From Chitinophagales bacterium (GTDB lineage: Bacteria; Bacteroidota; Bacteroidia; Chitinophagales; Chitinophagaceae): a stretch of DNA of 59,349 nt. Position numbers and translations under genes: made by a program. Numbering within the stretch: the first letter of the stretch is position 1; each line of letters begins with the position of its first letter. Of this stretch, positions 49,121 through 58,340 are shown in pieces. The notes beneath the pieces were generated by a model. That model searched no databases and was not told where the DNA came from. It was given only the letters and a program-made list of their open reading frames with translations. Where the stretch lies: contig JAATFV010000073.1 of NCBI GenBank assembly GCA_015655015.1, positions 1-59,349 of the forward strand. The letters are read 5' to 3'.

Positions 49121-51574
49121 ATGAGAGTCATTCCTTTCCTTATCACTTTTCTGCTAACGGCCGGGCTGATCTTTTGTCTCGATACCCAATGGGATAAGGT
49201 CCCGCCGCTGGGGAAATTCCTCAGCCCTCAACATGGCTGCTGGCAAAATGCAGAGCCGGTGGGGAAGGATTTCAACGCTACCCTGTCCCTGCCGGGATTG
49301 AAAAATAAGGCGGAAGTACATTTTGATGAATACCTTATCCCTCATGTATACGCGAACAGCCAGCAGGATGCCTGCTTCATACAGGGATGGCTCCACGCAA
49401 GATTCCGTTTATGGCAGATGGAATTCCAGACTCATGCGGCAGCCGGAAGATTGAGCGAGATCCTGGGGCCGGGAGAAGGGAACAGCTACCTGAAATATGA
49501 CCGGTCCATGCGCAGGCTGGGTATGGTATACGGAGCAAAAAAGGCGCTTGAAGAAATAGAGAAGGACCCGGTCTCGAAAAGGGATTGTGATGCCTATACC
49601 GCCGGGGTCAATGAATACATAAAGAACCTCAGAGAAAGTGAGCTGCCCCTGGAGTACAAGCTGCTCAATTACCGGCCGGAACCGTGGACCAACCTCAAGA
49701 TCGCCCTCTTCATCAAGTATATGGCCTATGACCTGGCCGGGCACGACAACGATTTTGAATTGACCAATGCCAAAAGCTTTTTTAATAAGGAGGCGTTTGC
49801 AAAGCTCTATCCGCCCGTTCAGGATAGTGTGGATCCCATCATTCCCAAAGGCACCACCTTCCTGCCTGCCGGTATCCAGCCGAAAATTCCTGCCTCGGCG
49901 GATTCTCTCTATTTTAACAATATGGACTCCGTGATGGCGCGGGAGCTGAAACCCGAAAAAAGCAATGGTAGCAATAACTGGGCTGTCAGTGGAAAGAAGA
50001 CCCTGAGCCATAGCCCGATCCTTTGTAATGATCCCCACCTTTCCACCAACCTGCCGTCTATCTGGTACCAGATGCAGATCCGGACACCCGGATATAATGT
50101 CTATGGGGTCTCCTTCCCGGGAGCTCCTTATGTCATCATCGGCTTCAATGACAGCTGCTCCTGGGGCATCACCAACTCCGAAAGAGATGTACGTGATTAC
50201 TATACCATAAAATTTAAGGACAATACCCGGCAGGCCTACTGGTTCAATAATGACTGGAAAACGGCCGGCCAGTGGATAGACACCATCAAAGTAAGAGGGC
50301 AGGAGCTGCCTTTCTACGACACGGTAGCCACCACCGTTTTCGGTCCTGTCATGTATGATGCCGGATTCGCAGGCTTTTCCGATGTTCCTGCCGCCAAATC
50401 CTACGCCGTGCATTGGAAAGCCAACGATCCTTCCAATGAGCTGGCCACTTTCAGCCGCCTCCAGTCCGCCACGAATTACTCTGACTATAAACAGGCGCTT
50501 GAATATTTCAAGACACCGGGACAGAATTTTGTATTCGCCGACAAAAGGGGGGAGATCGCTATCTGGCAGCAGGGCGAATTTCCGGCAAAGTGGAAAGGAC
50601 AGGGGGAATTTGTCATGCCGGGAGAGGATAGCTCCTATATGTGGCAGGGAAATATCAGGGCTTTTGAAAACCCGTACATGATCGACCCTGAAAGAGGCTT
50701 TGTCAGCAGTGCCAACCAGCTGCCCGTAGATACTTCCTACCCTTATTTCCTGGGCACAGATTTCCCTCCTTACCGCGGCCTGACCATCAACCGGTTCCTC
50801 AGCCATATGGACTCTTCGATCACGCCGAGTGATATGATGAAATTGCAAACGGAGAACTACGATGTCTTCGCGGACATGGCCAAGCCTCTCCTGCTTCGGA
50901 ATATCGATGAGTCCCGGCTCAGCGGCGAGGGAAAAAATTACCTGAACATTTTTAAATTATGGAAGCTTCGCAATGATCCCGGCGAAGAAGGACCCGTCAT
51001 CTTCAATCGATGGTGGGACCATCTGGAGCATATCATCTTTGATGATGAGTTCTCAAAGACCAGCCTGTCGGTAATGCGCCCTTATGAAAGCACCCTCCTG
51101 GAGGCCTTACTAAAAGATACAACCTACCAATTCATCGATAATATCAATACTCCGGAAAAAGAAACCCTGCAGCAGGTGGTCACGGAGGCATTTTTAAAGT
51201 CGATACCGGACCTGGTGCAGGCAGGGAAAGATGACCGGCTGGCCTGGGGGAAATATAAAGATACCTGGGCGCGGCATTTATTACGCCTGCCGGCATTAAG
51301 CCGCATGCACCTTCCGATAGGAGGGGGCACGCACAGCATTAACGCCGCCAAACAATTTCATGGACCCAGCTGGCGGATGGTCGTTCAGCTTTCGGAGAAG
51401 ACAGAGGCTTACGGAGTCTATCCGGGCGGTCAGAGCGGCAACCCCGGCAGCTCCTATTATGATACTTTCATCGACTATTGGGCCGCAGGTAAATATTATC
51501 CACTATGGGTCATGGATAAAGACGAGAGAGAGAATAAAAACAAGATCAAATGGACCGTTCACCTGAAGCCATAA
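49121..51574 (+). CDS. Penicillin acylase family protein (Ntn hydrolase)
   Basis: The 817-residue precursor has an N-terminal signal peptide. An alpha-chain region (HFDEYLIPHVYANSQQDACF) is followed by a spacer and a beta chain starting at Ser284 in NGSNNWAVSG. Self-cleavage before Ser284 exposes the catalytic nucleophile. The conserved Asn and Arg regions (NDPHLSTNLPSIWYQM, ERDVRDYY) are in place. It should be periplasmic and hydrolyse amide bonds such as acyl-homoserine lactones, beta-lactams or peptides; the real substrate is unknown. It has a long structured leader. Confidence 0.9.
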   Translation: MRVIPFLITFLLTAGLIFCLDTQWDKVPPLGKFLSPQHGCWQNAEPVGKDFNATLSLPGLKNKAEVHFDEYLIPHVYANSQQDACFIQGWLHARFRLWQMEFQTHAAAGRLSEILGPGEGNSYLKYDRSMRRLGMVYGAKKALEEIEKDPVSKRDCDAYTAGVNEYIKNLRESELPLEYKLLNYRPEPWTNLKIALFIKYMAYDLAGHDNDFELTNAKSFFNKEAFAKLYPPVQDSVDPIIPKGTTFLPAGIQPKIPASADSLYFNNMDSVMARELKPEKSNGSNNWAVSGKKTLSHSPILCNDPHLSTNLPSIWYQMQIRTPGYNVYGVSFPGAPYVIIGFNDSCSWGITNSERDVRDYYTIKFKDNTRQAYWFNNDWKTAGQWIDTIKVRGQELPFYDTVATTVFGPVMYDAGFAGFSDVPAAKSYAVHWKANDPSNELATFSRLQSATNYSDYKQALEYFKTPGQNFVFADKRGEIAIWQQGEFPAKWKGQGEFVMPGEDSSYMWQGNIRAFENPYMIDPERGFVSSANQLPVDTSYPYFLGTDFPPYRGLTINRFLSHMDSSITPSDMMKLQTENYDVFADMAKPLLLRNIDESRLSGEGKNYLNIFKLWKLRNDPGEEGPVIFNRWWDHLEHIIFDDEFSKTSLSVMRPYESTLLEALLKDTTYQFIDNINTPEKETLQQVVTEAFLKSIPDLVQAGKDDRLAWGKYKDTWARHLLRLPALSRMHLPIGGGTHSINAAKQFHGPSWRMVVQLSEKTEAYGVYPGGQSGNPGSSYYDTFIDYWAAGKYYPLWVMDKDERENKNKIKWTVHLKP

Positions 51575-51584
51575 AATGCTGCAT

Positions 51585-51639
51585 GCCTTAAGCCGGAGGC
51601 GCAAGGCTAAAGCATCAAGCCTTAAGCCGGAGGCGCAAG
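51585..51639 (+). repeat. Two identical 21-base direct repeats
   Basis: 51585-51605 and 51619-51639 are identical (start GCCTTAAGCC, end GGCGCAAG), 34 bases apart. Each holds imperfect inverted arms, and short AAATTCAAA runs follow before the next gene. The pattern resembles a small intergenic repeat family of this phylum, but copies elsewhere cannot be checked here. Confidence 0.7.
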
Positions 51640-51691
51640 CCTCAAGCAACAAACAAGTCCTGCATTCAAAATTCAAAACACAAAATTCAAC

Positions 51692-52084
51692 ATGAAATTT
51701 CTGATAACTACCTTACTGATCGCCTTGTTAAGCTTTCTTTCCGGTCTGTACCTTCCCTGGTGGTTCTTCGCTTTGGCAACCTGTTTGATCAGCGCCCTGA
51801 TCCCGCAACGACCATTTTGGGCTTTTCTGTCAGGCTTTCTGGCTTTGTTCTTATTATGGGGGGGACTGGCCTGGGGCATCGATACGGCCAATAACGGCAT
51901 TTTATCGGGAAAGATTGCTCAGATCCTGCCACTCGGCGGTTCTTCTTTCCTGCTCATCCTGGTGACGGCCTTCATCGGAGCCCTGGTAGGCGGCGGTGCA
52001 GCCCTGGCAGGAAGTTTTTTGACGACCCGTAAAAAATCCCGGGATCTTAATTCACAGGCTCGGGAAGAAGAACAGGCAGCGTAA
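51692..52084 (+). CDS. Small hydrophobic membrane protein
   Basis: The 130-residue product has about four membrane helices (FLITTLLIALLSFLSGLYLP, FFALATCLISALIP, FLSGFLALFLLWGGLAWG, FLLILVTAFIGALVGGGAAL) and a charged tail. I do not recognise a function. Its last 38 bases overlap the 3' end of the convergent TPR histidine-kinase gene. Confidence 0.6.
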   Translation: MKFLITTLLIALLSFLSGLYLPWWFFALATCLISALIPQRPFWAFLSGFLALFLLWGGLAWGIDTANNGILSGKIAQILPLGGSSFLLILVTAFIGALVGGGAALAGSFLTTRKKSRDLNSQAREEEQAA

Positions 52085-53978
52085 ACGTGAAAGAGGTTCC
52101 CGCTCCGGGTTCGCTCTCAAACCAGATCCTTCCTCCGTTCTTTTCTACCAGCTCCTTGCATAAGGACAAGCCCAGTCCGCTGCCTTTTTCCCGGGAAGTG
52201 CCGGAAGTGGTATAGGAAACGAATTTATTGAAGATCTTGGAATGGTCTTCCCGCTGTATCCCCAAACCGGTGTCACGGATAAGGATGGTGACACAATCCG
52301 CTTTCGTAAACGTGCCGATCGTCACCTTATCTCCCGGCCGGGAGAATTTGATGGCATTTTCCACCAGGTTGCGGATCACGATGTCTACCATGGTCTCATC
52401 TGCATATACCTGTACCGGGCCTCTTGCCTCATCGATTTGCAGCGACACTTCCTTCTCTTCTGCCCGGCTTTGCACCAGATCCCTGTTCTGGCGGATGACC
52501 GGCAGCAGGTCAAAGTATTTTGCATTTACCCGCATGCCTTCCATCTGGCTTTTGGCCCAGAACAGAAGGTTGTCCAGCAAATGGGAAGTACCGACCAGGC
52601 TATTGCTCATCAGGTTGCTGAAATGCCGGATCTGCTGTTCGGTCAGCGTAGAGCTTTGCAGCAGGTCGACAAATCCTTTCAGGCTGCTGACGGGACTTCT
52701 CAGATCGTGGCCGATGATGGACAACAGCTTATTCTTAATGGCATTGATGTCTTCCAGCTGCCGGTTTTGCGTTACGATCTCCTCATTCTGGTCTTTTAAC
52801 AGCTTATTGAGCCGCTGTTTCTGCGAATTGCTCCTGACGAGGATGAACGCCCATAATCCCAACAGGAACGCCAGACCGACGAACAGATAATGGGTGATCC
52901 TTTCTTTGGCGATCTGACTCTGCTGGATGAGCTTGTCCTTATTCAGCAGATCGAGCTGGTGCTGGGTCTTCTCCAGGTCATAGTCCGATTGAAGACGTTT
53001 GATCTCCTTATCCTTTTCCAGGTTATAGAGACTGTCATTGAGCGCTACTTCCCCGTTCCTCGCCTCCAGCGCCTTTTCATAATCTCCCAGCTCCCTATAA
53101 TCGGAATAGAGCGTATGATAAGCCAGCTTTGTCACTTCTTTGATCCCCAGTTTCTTTGCCTGCAGCAGCCCCTTTTCGGCATACCCGACGCTTTTTTCGT
53201 ATTGATGGGATTGATAGTAGGTTTCCGCTATCAGGCTGTTAGACCAGGCAATTCCTTCCACATCCCTGATCTTTTCCGAAATTTGCAGCGATGTTCCCAG
53301 GTAGCTAAGGGCTTTTTCGGGCTGGCTCTTTTTATTATAAATGTCGCCAATATTTAAAAGAGTAATAGCCATCGTCAATGAATCGGATTTCTCCCGGGCG
53401 ATCTGGAGGGCCTGCATATTATAGACGATGGCCGAATCGAGCTGATTCCTTTTCCGGTGGACCTCCGCGATGTTCACCAGCAAGGCGGACAGAAGAGTCC
53501 TGTCATTGCTCTTCCGGGTCATTTCCAGCGCCCGTTCCAGGTAATCCAGCGCTTTGGCATATTCCCCCATAGCGGTATACAACATGCCGATATCGTTGAA
53601 ATTACCCCTGATCAGATCCTCCAGGCCCAATCGTTCGCTGATGCGCAGCGCCTGCAAATGACAGTTAAGAGCTTCCGGGTACTTCCCCTTGCATGTATAG
53701 GCCACTCCTTTGACCTGGAGGCCAAAAGCGAGCCCTTTTTCAAATTTGTTTGACTGGGAGATTTCTATAGCCTTTTGCGCCATCAGGATGGCGCTGTCGG
53801 GATTCCTGTTCCAATACAGCTTCCCGATCGAATCATACAGCATGGCCTTTTCCGTATCCTGCCGGGCAGCCTCTGATTTTTCAATCAGATACCCAATATC
53901 AGGAGCCTGGGCCCTGCAAAACAAGGCTGAACTTATTGATAAGGAAATAAGTATAACGACGGGTCTAGGGTACACCAC
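52047..53978 (-). CDS. TPR-containing sensor histidine kinase
   Basis: The 643-residue protein has a signal-like N-terminus, about seven TPR units in the periplasmic part, one membrane segment near 365-385 (HYLFVGLAFLLGLWAFILV), a HisKA domain with H-box SIIGHDLRSPVS and a complete ATPase domain. The N-box is LVENAIKFSRPG, G1 is DTGLGIQ and G2 is GSGLGLSLCKEL. It begins with GTG at 53978 (a second GTG follows directly). No response regulator is adjacent. It is intact, unlike the kinase at the left edge. Confidence 0.9.
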   Translation of the reverse strand: MVYPRPVVILISLSISSALFCRAQAPDIGYLIEKSEAARQDTEKAMLYDSIGKLYWNRNPDSAILMAQKAIEISQSNKFEKGLAFGLQVKGVAYTCKGKYPEALNCHLQALRISERLGLEDLIRGNFNDIGMLYTAMGEYAKALDYLERALEMTRKSNDRTLLSALLVNIAEVHRKRNQLDSAIVYNMQALQIAREKSDSLTMAITLLNIGDIYNKKSQPEKALSYLGTSLQISEKIRDVEGIAWSNSLIAETYYQSHQYEKSVGYAEKGLLQAKKLGIKEVTKLAYHTLYSDYRELGDYEKALEARNGEVALNDSLYNLEKDKEIKRLQSDYDLEKTQHQLDLLNKDKLIQQSQIAKERITHYLFVGLAFLLGLWAFILVRSNSQKQRLNKLLKDQNEEIVTQNRQLEDINAIKNKLLSIIGHDLRSPVSSLKGFVDLLQSSTLTEQQIRHFSNLMSNSLVGTSHLLDNLLFWAKSQMEGMRVNAKYFDLLPVIRQNRDLVQSRAEEKEVSLQIDEARGPVQVYADETMVDIVIRNLVENAIKFSRPGDKVTIGTFTKADCVTILIRDTGLGIQREDHSKIFNKFVSYTTSGTSREKGSGLGLSLCKELVEKNGGRIWFESEPGAGTSFTFTLPVLLPEPVN

Positions 53979-53984
53979 GTAGGG

Positions 53985-54000
53985 ATTTTACAGGTAAAAT
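53985..54000. repeat. Inverted repeat before the histidine-kinase start
   Basis: ATTTTAC (53985-53991) and GTAAAAT (53994-54000) form 7-bp arms around two bases, 7 bases before the kinase start at 53978. It may be an operator or a hairpin at the start of the mRNA. Confidence 0.45.
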
Positions 54001-54117
54001 AAGCATTTGGGTTGAATATTCCGATTTTTCACCTATTAATAAGACTCCCTGCTCTATATTCGCAGTAGCCTTTAATTGGAGGCTCAGATTCACCCAGGAA
54101 ACCACCCATAACAAGGA

Positions 54118-56739
54118 ATGAAACGAACTTTACTCCTTTTTCTTTTACTCTCAGCGACTTTTTTCACCGGGTACGCTACCAGGATCTCCGGCACCGTAAC
54201 GGATGATAAAGGAAATATCCTTCCCTATTCTTCTATCCTGGTAAAGGGTACTACCAGGGGCGTCACCGCCAACAATGAAGGAAGGTATTCCCTGGACCTG
54301 TCCCCGGGTAATTATACGCTTACCTGCCAGTACGTGGGGTATGCCCGCCAGGAAAAAAAGATCACCCTGGGGGAGGAAGCTCAGAAAGTTGATTTCACCT
54401 TATCCCTTCAGCAATTATCCATGGCAGAAATAGTGGTACGCCCCGGTGGGGAAGACCCTGCCTATGCGATCATCCGGCATGCCATTAAGAAGCGAAAAGA
54501 GTATGAAGCGCCCCTGGATTCCTTCACTTGTGAAGCCTATATCAAAACCCTGATCAGGACTCGTGCCCTGCCTTCAAAATTTTTGGGGAAGAAGCTGGAA
54601 GACAATGACAGAAAGGATCTGGGAGTGGATTCGGCAGGGAAAGGAATTATCTTCCTGTCGGAGTCATTGACGAAGATCGCGTTTAAAAAACCCGATAAGG
54701 TCAAGCTGGAAGTTATCTCCGGCAGGGAAAGCGGCTCCAACGGATACGGCTTCAGCCTGCCTACCTTTATCAATTTCTATAATAGCAATGTTACCGTATT
54801 CGCCGAACAATTGAATCCACGGGGTTATATCTCACCCATCGCGGAATCCGCCCTTAACTATTATCATTACAAATACCTGGGCTCCTTTTTCGAGGACGGG
54901 AAAGAGATCAATAAGATCCAGGTCATCCCCCGCAGAAAATACGAACCGCTCTTCTCCGGCACCATCAATATCGTGGACGGGGAGTGGCGTATCCATAGCC
55001 TGGACCTGTTATTGGTTAAAACGGCGCAGCTGGAGATCCTGGATACCCTGCAGATCCGGCAGATACATATGCCCGTCAGCCAGGGCGTATGGCAGGTCAA
55101 GGACCAGGTGGTCTACTTTTCCTTCAAGCTGTTCGGCATCGATGCGGTAGGGAATTTCCTGAACGTATACAGTAAATACGAAGAAACTCCCCGGTTCCGA
55201 AAAAAATACTTCAACAATGTGTTGATGAAATTCGATACGGCGGCCAATAAAAAGACCAAGGCTTACTGGGATTCCGTACGTCCCGTACAGCTGGAGCCGG
55301 AAGAGCTGAAAGATTATAAGATCAAGGACAGCATTTATGAATACAACCGGGACTCCATGGGCACCAAAAAGAACCGGGACTCGTTGCTTAAGCAACAGGG
55401 ACCGGTTACCTTCGGACAGGTGGTATGGAATGGTTTTTCAAGGTCCAATTTTAACCCTGCCAGTCCCTTCCGGTATTCCCTGGAAGCCCTCTTGCCCAAT
55501 ATGGGCTATAACACGGTGGAAGGGCTCAATGCCAATATTGCGGGGTCGCTGATCCGGCCCTTTAAGAAAGGGGGAGGGGAGCTGGTGTTTTCTCCGCATA
55601 TCCGTTATGGCTTTCATAATACCCATGTGAATGCCTGGGGCAGCCTCTCCCTGAATAAAAACTCCTCTATGAATGAGGTCGGGGACCGGAGAAAAGGGCC
55701 CCGTTCGCCGGAAGAGCGGCGCAAGAGCGGTAAAAAGCTCGATGAAGATGAAACTCCGGGCGGGGTACGGCTCAATTCCACCAGTCAGTCCTGGTCCTTA
55801 TCCGGGGGGAAAAGGGTCAGCCAGTTCAATCCGGCCAACCCCATCTCCGAATATCTAAATGACTTCTATACGCTGTTCCTGCGCAGGAACTATATGAAGA
55901 TCTATGAGAATTATTTCTCCGAATTAAAGGTGGATCAGCGGTATGACAATGGGCTGCATTTTACCGTCAATGCCTTGTATGAGGATAGGATCCCTTTGAA
56001 TAATACCACGGGGTACTCCCTGATCAAGGGCAGCAACCGGGACTTTACGCCTAACTATCCTTTCGAGCAGCTGAGTGCGCCCTTCTCCCGGCACCAGGCT
56101 TTCCTGACGGGCTTCAACGTACAATTCCAGCCAGGGCAGCGTTATGTGGAATTCCCTGACCGCAGGATCTCCCTTGGTTCTAAATTCCCCACCTTTGCCC
56201 TCGCGTATCAAAAGGGCTGGGAAGGGCTCCTGGGCAGTGATGTCAACTTTGATAAATGGCAGTTCTCCGTCTGGGATGAAACAAATTTTAAGCTGAAAGG
56301 ACTGTTGCGTTACCGCTTCAGCATCGGCGGATTTTTAAATACCAATAGCGTGTTTATCCAGGACTATCAGCATTTCAATGGTAACCAGACTTTTGTGGCC
56401 AGTGAATACCTGAATAGTTTCCAGCTCGCCCCTTATTATTCCAACAGTACGATAGCGAATTTTTATGCCACCGGCCATATTGAACATCATTTCAATGGTT
56501 TTTTAACCAATAAGATCCCCTTGTTCCAGCGGCTGAACTGGCACCTGGTCGGCGGTTCCAATGCGTTCTATGTCAACAGGGATAATAACTATGTCGAAGT
56601 CTTCGGGGGGCTGGAGAATATTTTCAAGCTCTTACGGGTGGATGTGGTAGCTTCTTACCTGAATGGTCACTATGGGCAGACCGGTATCCGCCTCGGGCTG
56701 GGGGGATTGCTGGGAGGGAATATACAGGGGAAGAAATAG
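54118..56739 (+). CDS. DUF5686 protein with carboxypeptidase-like regulatory domain
   Basis: The 873-residue outer-membrane protein begins with a signal peptide. A CarboxypepD-like domain at about 20-110 (ISGTVTDDKGNILPYSSILV) is followed by a DUF5686 region with a predicted barrel. Its conserved parts are IRHAIKKRKEYEAPLDSFTC and PRRKYEPLFSGTINIVDGEW, and the end is GIRLGLGGLLGGNIQGKK. The family is common in Bacteroidota and its function is unknown. It is divergent from the TPR histidine kinase, which makes joint control possible. Confidence 0.85.
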   Translation: MKRTLLLFLLLSATFFTGYATRISGTVTDDKGNILPYSSILVKGTTRGVTANNEGRYSLDLSPGNYTLTCQYVGYARQEKKITLGEEAQKVDFTLSLQQLSMAEIVVRPGGEDPAYAIIRHAIKKRKEYEAPLDSFTCEAYIKTLIRTRALPSKFLGKKLEDNDRKDLGVDSAGKGIIFLSESLTKIAFKKPDKVKLEVISGRESGSNGYGFSLPTFINFYNSNVTVFAEQLNPRGYISPIAESALNYYHYKYLGSFFEDGKEINKIQVIPRRKYEPLFSGTINIVDGEWRIHSLDLLLVKTAQLEILDTLQIRQIHMPVSQGVWQVKDQVVYFSFKLFGIDAVGNFLNVYSKYEETPRFRKKYFNNVLMKFDTAANKKTKAYWDSVRPVQLEPEELKDYKIKDSIYEYNRDSMGTKKNRDSLLKQQGPVTFGQVVWNGFSRSNFNPASPFRYSLEALLPNMGYNTVEGLNANIAGSLIRPFKKGGGELVFSPHIRYGFHNTHVNAWGSLSLNKNSSMNEVGDRRKGPRSPEERRKSGKKLDEDETPGGVRLNSTSQSWSLSGGKRVSQFNPANPISEYLNDFYTLFLRRNYMKIYENYFSELKVDQRYDNGLHFTVNALYEDRIPLNNTTGYSLIKGSNRDFTPNYPFEQLSAPFSRHQAFLTGFNVQFQPGQRYVEFPDRRISLGSKFPTFALAYQKGWEGLLGSDVNFDKWQFSVWDETNFKLKGLLRYRFSIGGFLNTNSVFIQDYQHFNGNQTFVASEYLNSFQLAPYYSNSTIANFYATGHIEHHFNGFLTNKIPLFQRLNWHLVGGSNAFYVNRDNNYVEVFGGLENIFKLLRVDVVASYLNGHYGQTGIRLGLGGLLGGNIQGKK

Positions 56740-56815
56740 CTGCGAGTTGCAAGCTGTGAGCCGTTTGCTGCCTGGAGACTGTTACTATTGTTGGCCGTCA
56801 TTCCCGGTTTTTTCG

Positions 56816-56823
56816 TAGATTTG
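56816..56823 (+). promoter_or_regulatory. -7 box TAGATTTG of trhO
   Basis: Exact TAnnTTTG match 53 bases before the trhO ATG. A TTG lies 22 bases upstream. Confidence 0.5.
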
Positions 56824-56876
56824 CGCCGTTCAGAAATTTTGTTCACCCGGAATGTGTCCTTAAAATTTCAAAAAAA

Positions 56877-57947
56877 ATGGCAGTCTTACACAATCGCGTC
56901 TCTCAGAAGGAGCTGAAAGAACGTTTATACCAGGAGGCGGAACCCCGCACTACGATCTCATTTTATCATTATTTTCCCATCGGCGACACGCAGGAATTTC
57001 GGGACCGGCTCTATGCAGCCCTGAATGAAAAGAAGGTTTTCGGCCGTATCTATATTGCGTCTGAGGGCATTAATGCCCAGATCAGCGTTCCCCGATCGCA
57101 TTTTGAATGGTTACGGGATTATCTTCATTCCATCGCCCCGCTGCGGGACCTGCGGTTGAATATTGCCGTCGACGATGACGGAAAATCTTTCTGGGTATTG
57201 AAAATAAAGATCAGGGAGAAGATCGTGGCCGATGGGATCGATGACCCGGCCTTCGACATGAGCAATAAGGGCAGGTACGTGAATGCGGAAGAGTTCAATC
57301 AGCTGACACAGGACCCGGGGACTATTGTCGTGGATATGCGCAATCACTACGAATATGAAGTGGGGCATTTTGAAAAAGCCATCGAAGTTCCTTCCGACAC
57401 TTTCCGGGAACAGTTGCCTATGTCGGTGGAGATGCTGCAGGACAATAAAGACAGCAATATCATCATGTATTGCACGGGAGGCATCCGCTGCGAAAAAGCC
57501 AGCGCCTACCTGTTGCATAAAGGGTTTAAAAACGTCTTTCACCTGGAAGGGGGGATCATCCATTATGCGAATACGGTAAAAGAGAGGGGGCTGGAGAATA
57601 AATTTAAAGGGAAGAATTTTGTGTTCGATGATCGTCTGGGCGAGCGCATCAGCGAAGAGATCATTGCCCGTTGCCATCAGTGCGGTCAGCCTGCCGACAC
57701 CCATACGAATTGTAAGAACGAAGCCTGCCATTTGCTGTTCATTCAGTGTCCGGCCTGCGCCTCCCGATATGAGGGGTGCTGCAGCACCGCCTGCCAGGAG
57801 ACTACCCATCTGCCGATCGAAGAACAGAAAGAATTGCGCAAAGGCATCGACAAAGGCCGGCATATCTTCAATAAGGCAAAAGCCCGGCTGCGACCCCGAT
57901 TATACAGCGAAACTCCCGGCAGTCCCGAACCCCCGGCGATCTCCTGA
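56877..57947 (+). CDS. trhO: tRNA uridine-34 hydroxylase, rhodanese type
   Basis: The 356-residue protein has the TrhO/YceA layout: an N-terminal acylphosphatase-like part ([21 protein letters not shown]), a rhodanese domain with catalytic Cys199 in [15 protein letters not shown], and a C-terminal Cys-rich region ([26 protein letters not shown]). TrhO makes 5-hydroxyuridine at position 34 of some tRNAs using oxygen. The last few codons lie inside a degenerate tandem repeat that continues past the stop. Confidence 0.9.
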   Translation: MAVLHNRVSQKELKERLYQEAEPRTTISFYHYFPIGDTQEFRDRLYAALNEKKVFGRIYIASEGINAQISVPRSHFEWLRDYLHSIAPLRDLRLNIAVDDDGKSFWVLKIKIREKIVADGIDDPAFDMSNKGRYVNAEEFNQLTQDPGTIVVDMRNHYEYEVGHFEKAIEVPSDTFREQLPMSVEMLQDNKDSNIIMYCTGGIRCEKASAYLLHKGFKNVFHLEGGIIHYANTVKERGLENKFKGKNFVFDDRLGERISEEIIARCHQCGQPADTHTNCKNEACHLLFIQCPACASRYEGCCSTACQETTHLPIEEQKELRKGIDKGRHIFNKAKARLRPRLYSETPGSPEPPAIS

Positions 57948-58030
57948 CTCCTGACAGTCCCGAAGTTCCCGGCAGCCCCCCTCCCGGTGATCCTCTAACT
58001 CCTGACGGCTCCGGACCTCCCGGAGCTTCT
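57913..58030 (+). repeat. Degenerate tandem repeat of about 50 bases across the trhO stop
   Basis: The unit begins CCCGGCAG and contains ACTCCTGAC (or a variant) some 25-30 bases later. A second, more degenerate copy and part of a third follow (CCCGGCAGCCCCCC, then CTAACTCCTGACGG, then CTCCCGGAGCTTCTAAC). The first copy contributes the last residues of TrhO. It resembles spreading intergenic repeats but its copies elsewhere are unknown. Confidence 0.6.
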
Positions 58031-58238
58031 AACAGCATGGATTGAAACTCGCCGCATCTGCCTGTTTTTCCCAATAGGGGAAATCTTACGTTGCCGGCTA
58101 CCTGAAAATATGCTAAGATCGGGCACCAGCAAGCTATGGCAGAGGATTTGTCTTATTATTTTTTACGAATTATATATTTTGATAATATGTAAAAATTTTT
58201 ATCTCAGTAAATAAGTTATTAATTTACCATCTAAATAA

Positions 58239-58258
58239 AAACGTACGAAGTACGTTTG
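58239..58258 (+). promoter_or_regulatory. Inverted repeat overlapping a TACGTTTG box
   Basis: AAACGTAC (58239-58246) and GTACGTTT (58250-58257) flank GAA. The right arm overlaps TACGTTTG (58251-58258), an exact TAnnTTTG box 82 bases before the start of the last kinase gene. The rest of the 393-bp gap between trhO and this gene is AT-rich and shows no other feature. Confidence 0.55.
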
Positions 58259-58340
58259 ATGTTCTGATCAGCAAAGCTAAAACGTTTTCCTATCCTTATC
58301 CGGATAAAACCGCCAGGCTAAACCTCAAGGCTCTGATACC

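Noticed and set aside
49409..50848. Minus-strand frame of 479 codons opposite the penicillin-acylase gene
   Set aside because: Antisense shadow; the sense strand encodes a recognisable Ntn hydrolase over the same bases.
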